64,000 nt of DNA from CALKZN01 sp050633785 (GTDB lineage Bacteria; Pseudomonadota; Gammaproteobacteria; Arenicellales; Arenicellaceae), in NCBI GenBank assembly GCA_050633785.1, contig JBOEHE010000039.1, forward strand, positions 45,405 to 109,404, given 5' to 3'. The notes under the pieces were generated by a model. The model had not been told where the DNA came from. It saw only the letters and a program-made list of their open reading frames with translations, and did no database searches. How positions within the stretch are numbered: position 1 is the stretch's first letter; each line of letters opens with the position of its first letter. The position numbers and the translations under genes are program-made. Shown piece after piece: positions 60,725-64,000 of the stretch.

Positions 60725-62431
60725 TTGATAAAGACAATTTTTTTTAACGTTAAAATACTGACTTTTGAAGTGTTGCTTTGTTTTTGCTGTTCATTTTTTT
60801 TCGTTACAGCGAAAGCCGAGTCTACTGATAGGGCGATTGTTTTGGTCGGTGGTGATTCAAATTACCCTCCTTATGAGTTCTTAAATGAAAAAGGAGAACC
60901 AGATGGTTACAATACAGAACTGACACGAGCAATAGCTGAAGTAATGGGGATGAAGGTAGAGATTCGCTTAGGTAACTGGAATTCTATTCGAAATCAAATG
61001 GAGGCTGGGACTATACAGGTATTGCAGGGGATGGCGTATACAGAAGGGAGAGCACTGACAAAAAGCTTTTCGCCCCCTCATACCATAATTAACCAATCGA
61101 TATTCGCTCGTAAAGGCACAAAACAAGTTTCAAATATAAAGGAATTAGAAGGCAAAGAGGTCATTCTTCAAAAAGGAGGAAGTATGCATGACTACCTGGT
61201 GCACAATAATGTGAACGTTAAACTGATTTTTGCAGACACTCATACTCAAGCTCTCAGGTTACTTTCTTCTGGTAAGCATGATTATGCGATGGTCAATAAC
61301 CTCCCGGGCCTTTATTTTGCTGACCGATATGATTTGTCAAACATTGAAGTTGTAGGCCAGCCCGTTAGAGGTCAAAAGTATGGATTTTCAGTGATGAAAG
61401 GTAATGAAGCGTTACTCGCTAGATTTAGTGAAGGGCTGACAATCGTCAAAAATACTGGAAAGCAACAGGAAATTTATGATAAATGGCTTGGAGCATTGGT
61501 TGATACTACTAGCCCTTGGAGAAAAATAGGCCTCACAGCAGCAATTGTTTCAGCATTTTTATTGCTTTTGCTTGGTGTGATTGTGATGTGGAACCGAACA
61601 CTCAGTCGGGAAGTAGCGAGTCGTACTGCTGAGATGCATATACAGCAACAGCAGCTGATACAAGCTGATAAAATGTCGTCATTAGGCGTTTTGGTTTCAG
61701 GTGTTGCTCATGAAATAAATAATCCAAATAGTTTGATGTTATTGAACTTGCCAGTGCTCAAAGAAGCATTTGAAGACTTTAATGAAATTATTCAGACTAA
61801 CTCAATAGAGGTTCAGGGGGTGACTTTAGCTGGTCTTGAATACAATAGAATGAATAAGGAAATCTCCGGTCTGATCGATGATATGCTGGATGGAACTAAT
61901 AGAATCCAACGAATTGTTGATGAATTGCGAGATTTTGCGAAAAAGGATTCATCAGGTTCAACGGAAGTTCTTGATTTCAATCAAATTGTACAAACAGCAA
62001 TTCGGCTGGCCGATAACACTATCCTCAAGTCAACAACGAATTTTAAAGTAAAGTTAGATCCAGAGTTACCATCAGTTAGAGGTAATGCTCAGCGACTTGA
62101 GCAAGTTATTCTAAATCTTATTGTTAATGCCTGTCAGGCATTAAAGTCGATGGATCGAGGAATACTGATCACTACCACAAAAAGAAGGAATAAATTGATC
62201 TTTGAGATTAAAGATGAAGGTGAAGGAATTAACCCTGAAAATTTGCAACGTGTATGTGATCCGTTTTTTACAACCAAAAGAGATGAAGGAGGCAGTGGTT
62301 TGGGTTTGTCGGTTTCTTCCCGAATTATTGAAGAACATAACGGAGAGTTGTTATTTGACTCTATCGTTGATGTTGGTACTCAAGTGACGCTACGCCTACC
62401 AGCCGTAGTCCGGGGGAAACAGATACAATGA
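60725..62431 (+). CDS. Sensor histidine kinase with periplasmic SBP_bac_3 domain
   Basis: A 568-residue protein. A signal or first membrane segment precedes an amino-acid-type periplasmic binding domain ('GGDSNYPPYEFLNEKGEPDGYNTELTRAI', about 38-260), then one membrane helix (about 267-290), a kinase dimerisation domain with His329 ('VSGVAHEINNPNS') and an ATPase domain with 'LIVNACQAL', 'DEGEGI' and 'GGSGLGLSVS'. It starts at TTG 60725 with no strong ribosome site. It should sense a periplasmic solute and phosphorylate the regulator encoded downstream, whose gene overlaps by 4 bp. Confidence 0.9.
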   Translation: MIKTIFFNVKILTFEVLLCFCCSFFFVTAKAESTDRAIVLVGGDSNYPPYEFLNEKGEPDGYNTELTRAIAEVMGMKVEIRLGNWNSIRNQMEAGTIQVLQGMAYTEGRALTKSFSPPHTIINQSIFARKGTKQVSNIKELEGKEVILQKGGSMHDYLVHNNVNVKLIFADTHTQALRLLSSGKHDYAMVNNLPGLYFADRYDLSNIEVVGQPVRGQKYGFSVMKGNEALLARFSEGLTIVKNTGKQQEIYDKWLGALVDTTSPWRKIGLTAAIVSAFLLLLLGVIVMWNRTLSREVASRTAEMHIQQQQLIQADKMSSLGVLVSGVAHEINNPNSLMLLNLPVLKEAFEDFNEIIQTNSIEVQGVTLAGLEYNRMNKEISGLIDDMLDGTNRIQRIVDELRDFAKKDSSGSTEVLDFNQIVQTAIRLADNTILKSTTNFKVKLDPELPSVRGNAQRLEQVILNLIVNACQALKSMDRGILITTTKRRNKLIFEIKDEGEGINPENLQRVCDPFFTTKRDEGGSGLGLSVSSRIIEEHNGELLFDSIVDVGTQVTLRLPAVVRGKQIQ

Positions 62432-63846
62432 TTAACAGTCTATATCCAGGTTTTGGTGTTTTACTTGTCGATGATGAAGCACCTTTCACTAGGAGCTTCA
62501 GCCTTGCACTCGAGAGGTTGGGAGGCATCAACAATATTTGTACTTGTAATGATAGTAGGCAGGTTATGGGTGTTTTGAAAACCTCCAATATTCGTTTGGT
62601 TTTGTTAGACCTTACAATGCCTCATATTTCAGGGGAGATTTTATTGAAGGAAATTGTTCAAGCATATCCTGAAATAATAGTAATTGTTGTCAGTGGTTTG
62701 AATCAATTAGAAACGGCAGTGAAGTGTATCCGACTGGGTGCCGAAGATTATTTTATTAAAACGACTGAAAAAGACAGGTTGATAGAAGGAGTGATGAGAG
62801 CTGTGCGTCTGTTGGAAATGCGTATTGAACATCAGGAAATGCGACACCGTTTCCTTACAGATACCCTCGAAAACCCAGATATATTTGCTCATATAGTGAC
62901 TCAAGATAAAAGCATGCGATCAATCTTTCAGTACCTTGAGTCGATATCGACAAGTTTACAGCCTATATTGGTTTGTGGGGAAAGTGGGACTGGTAAGGAG
63001 TTAGTCGTTCAAGCCATTCATAACCTTAGTGCATTTCCAGGTTCGTTAGTTTGTGTCAACGTAGCTGGTCTTGACGATGGCATGTTTTCAGATACCTTAT
63101 TCGGTCACTCAAAAGGTGCTTTTTCAGGTGCAGAAAAAAGTAGACCCGGGATGATAGAACAAGCCTCACATGGAACATTGTTCTTGGATGAAATAGGTGA
63201 CCTTAATCAGGCATCCCAGGTTAAGTTACTCAGGTTATTTCAAGGAGGAGAATATTACAGTCTTGGAAGTGATAGACCAAAGCGTGTAAAAGCGAGAATT
63301 GTAGTTGCCACCCATAACGATCTTGAGGAGAGAGTACGAGAAGGAACATTTAGGAAAGATCTATATTACCGCCTTCGAACTCATCATATTGAACTACCAC
63401 CTTTGCGAAAAAGACACAGCGATTTAGCTATTCTTTTACAACACTTTATTATTGAAGCATCTGAAGAACTTCAAAAAAAAGTACCAAAATTTCCGATTCA
63501 GTTACCAACACTATTGTCTAACTATAAGTTCCCTGGAAATATTCGTGAACTTAGAGCCTTGGTTTTCGATGCTGTTAGTCAGCATAAGTCAGGAATCTTA
63601 TCAATGGACGTTTTTAAAAAAGTGCTCAGGAGTGAGACTGAAGAGTTGAGTGAGGATATTGGTGAAAATTCAGTGCAATTTAATCCTGACACTGCTTTAC
63701 CCTCATTAAAGGAAGTAAATAATCTTTTAGTAGAAGAGGCATTGAAAAGAGCGAATGGCAACCAGTCTATTGCCAGTAGTTTGTTAGGGATTTCACAGCC
63801 AGCACTGAGCAAACGGCTTAAGAATCTCAATCAGCAGGAAAACTAG
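62428..63846 (+). CDS. Sigma-54-dependent response regulator, NtrC family
   Basis: A 472-residue regulator. The receiver domain has 'LLVDDEAPF' and Asp61 in 'LLDLTMP'. The AAA+ domain has Walker A 'GESGTGKE' (Lys190), the sigma-54 contact loop 'GAFSGA' at 230-235 (Ser instead of the usual Thr), 'GTLFLDEIGDL' and 'FRKDLYYRL'. A Fis-type helix-turn-helix ends it ('ANGNQSIASSLLGISQPALSKRL'). It would activate the -24/-12 promoter at 59414. It overlaps the kinase gene by 4 bp. Confidence 0.93.
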   Translation: MINSLYPGFGVLLVDDEAPFTRSFSLALERLGGINNICTCNDSRQVMGVLKTSNIRLVLLDLTMPHISGEILLKEIVQAYPEIIVIVVSGLNQLETAVKCIRLGAEDYFIKTTEKDRLIEGVMRAVRLLEMRIEHQEMRHRFLTDTLENPDIFAHIVTQDKSMRSIFQYLESISTSLQPILVCGESGTGKELVVQAIHNLSAFPGSLVCVNVAGLDDGMFSDTLFGHSKGAFSGAEKSRPGMIEQASHGTLFLDEIGDLNQASQVKLLRLFQGGEYYSLGSDRPKRVKARIVVATHNDLEERVREGTFRKDLYYRLRTHHIELPPLRKRHSDLAILLQHFIIEASEELQKKVPKFPIQLPTLLSNYKFPGNIRELRALVFDAVSQHKSGILSMDVFKKVLRSETEELSEDIGENSVQFNPDTALPSLKEVNNLLVEEALKRANGNQSIASSLLGISQPALSKRLKNLNQQEN

Positions 63847-63860
63847 GCCTTGTTCACACT
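63843..63860 (+). repeat. Short direct repeat, copy 1
   Basis: CTAGGCCTTGTTCACACT begins within the stop codon region of the response regulator and recurs nearly exactly at 63982-63999 (CTAGGGCCTGTTCACACT). The pair is 121 bases apart. Confidence 0.5.
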
Positions 63861-63981
63861 CAAGCCCTGGTGTTAAGCCCATTGGGTTTGTCTATGGAGT
63901 TTGCTTTGATTCTGAGATAGCAGGGAAGGCTTGTTATATTGGCATGAGTATTTGGGATCACATTTATAGATAATTACTGAC

Positions 63982-63999
63982 CTAGGGCCTGTTCACACT
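63982..63999 (+). repeat. Short direct repeat, copy 2 (at window edge)
   Basis: Near-identical second copy of the repeat at 63843-63860. It may mark a small mobile element or repeat continuing outside the window, but the sequence ends here. Confidence 0.45.
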
Positions 64000-64000
64000 A

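Noticed and set aside
63933..63948. Possible second sigma-54 promoter (TGGCATGAGTATTTGG)
   Set aside because: The essential GC of the -12 element is missing at the right distance from GG.

Overview
The window is about 64 kb of chromosomal DNA from a Gram-negative bacterium, most likely a free-living, heterotrophic, probably marine gammaproteobacterium. The base composition is moderately AT-rich. Pointers are an LptF-type LPS exporter, porin and OmpA-like barrels ending in Phe, an arginine succinyltransferase (Ast) gene set, NudC, a sigma-54 regulator and many lipoproteins. No rRNA, tRNA, CRISPR array, transposase or prophage was recognised. All calls come from reading translations and motifs by eye, without database searches.

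Left part (1-21.4 kb): an NTF2-like gene cut by the window edge, a possible TULIP-type protein, an EEP-family nuclease and a lipoprotein. Two paralogous outer-membrane barrels flank a LysR / VOC / GhrA-type reductase cassette. Then come an AGCS amino-acid:Na+ symporter, a universal stress protein, and a small group made of a glutaredoxin-like protein, an HxD cupin-like protein, a probably Tat-exported Ser/Thr-rich protein and a very large TPR O-GlcNAc-transferase-like protein. A second LysR / VOC / FMN-reductase cassette follows, then nudC overlapping a glutathione S-transferase gene that carries one in-frame TGA near its start.

Middle (21.4-38.8 kb): one 2860-residue secreted protein combines FG-GAP repeats, a beta-propeller, a di-haem cytochrome c peroxidase-like module and a long tail of PKD, Ig-like and P-domains. 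It is followed by a DUF808 protein, a RebB-type R-body protein, a patatin, a PAP2 / LptF / DUF3108 operon, and a rhomboid protease abutting bluB.

Core of interest (38.2-52.0 kb): an Lrp regulator and omega-transaminase diverge from a long run of genes encoding a KamA-like radical SAM aminomutase, FdxA ferredoxin, a PcaIJ-type CoA-transferase, a HemL-like transaminase, a PcaF-type thiolase, AstA, AstB, AstE, an ArgC homologue and an ArgB homologue. I read this as a candidate arginine/glutamate catabolic pathway. Arginine is succinylated and converted to glutamate, with ArgC and ArgB running in reverse in place of AstD and so making ATP. Glutamate is then isomerised to beta-glutamate, transaminated, activated with CoA and cleaved. 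This is inference from gene content.

Right part (52-64 kb): an exported protein of unknown function, an e(P4)-type acid phosphatase lipoprotein, an EamA exporter, a porin, a lone amino-acid ABC ATPase and a subtilisin-like lipoprotein. The window ends with a three-gene unit: a TAXI-family solute-binding protein, a sensor kinase with a periplasmic amino-acid-type binding domain and a sigma-54-dependent response regulator. A good -24/-12 promoter lies upstream of it.
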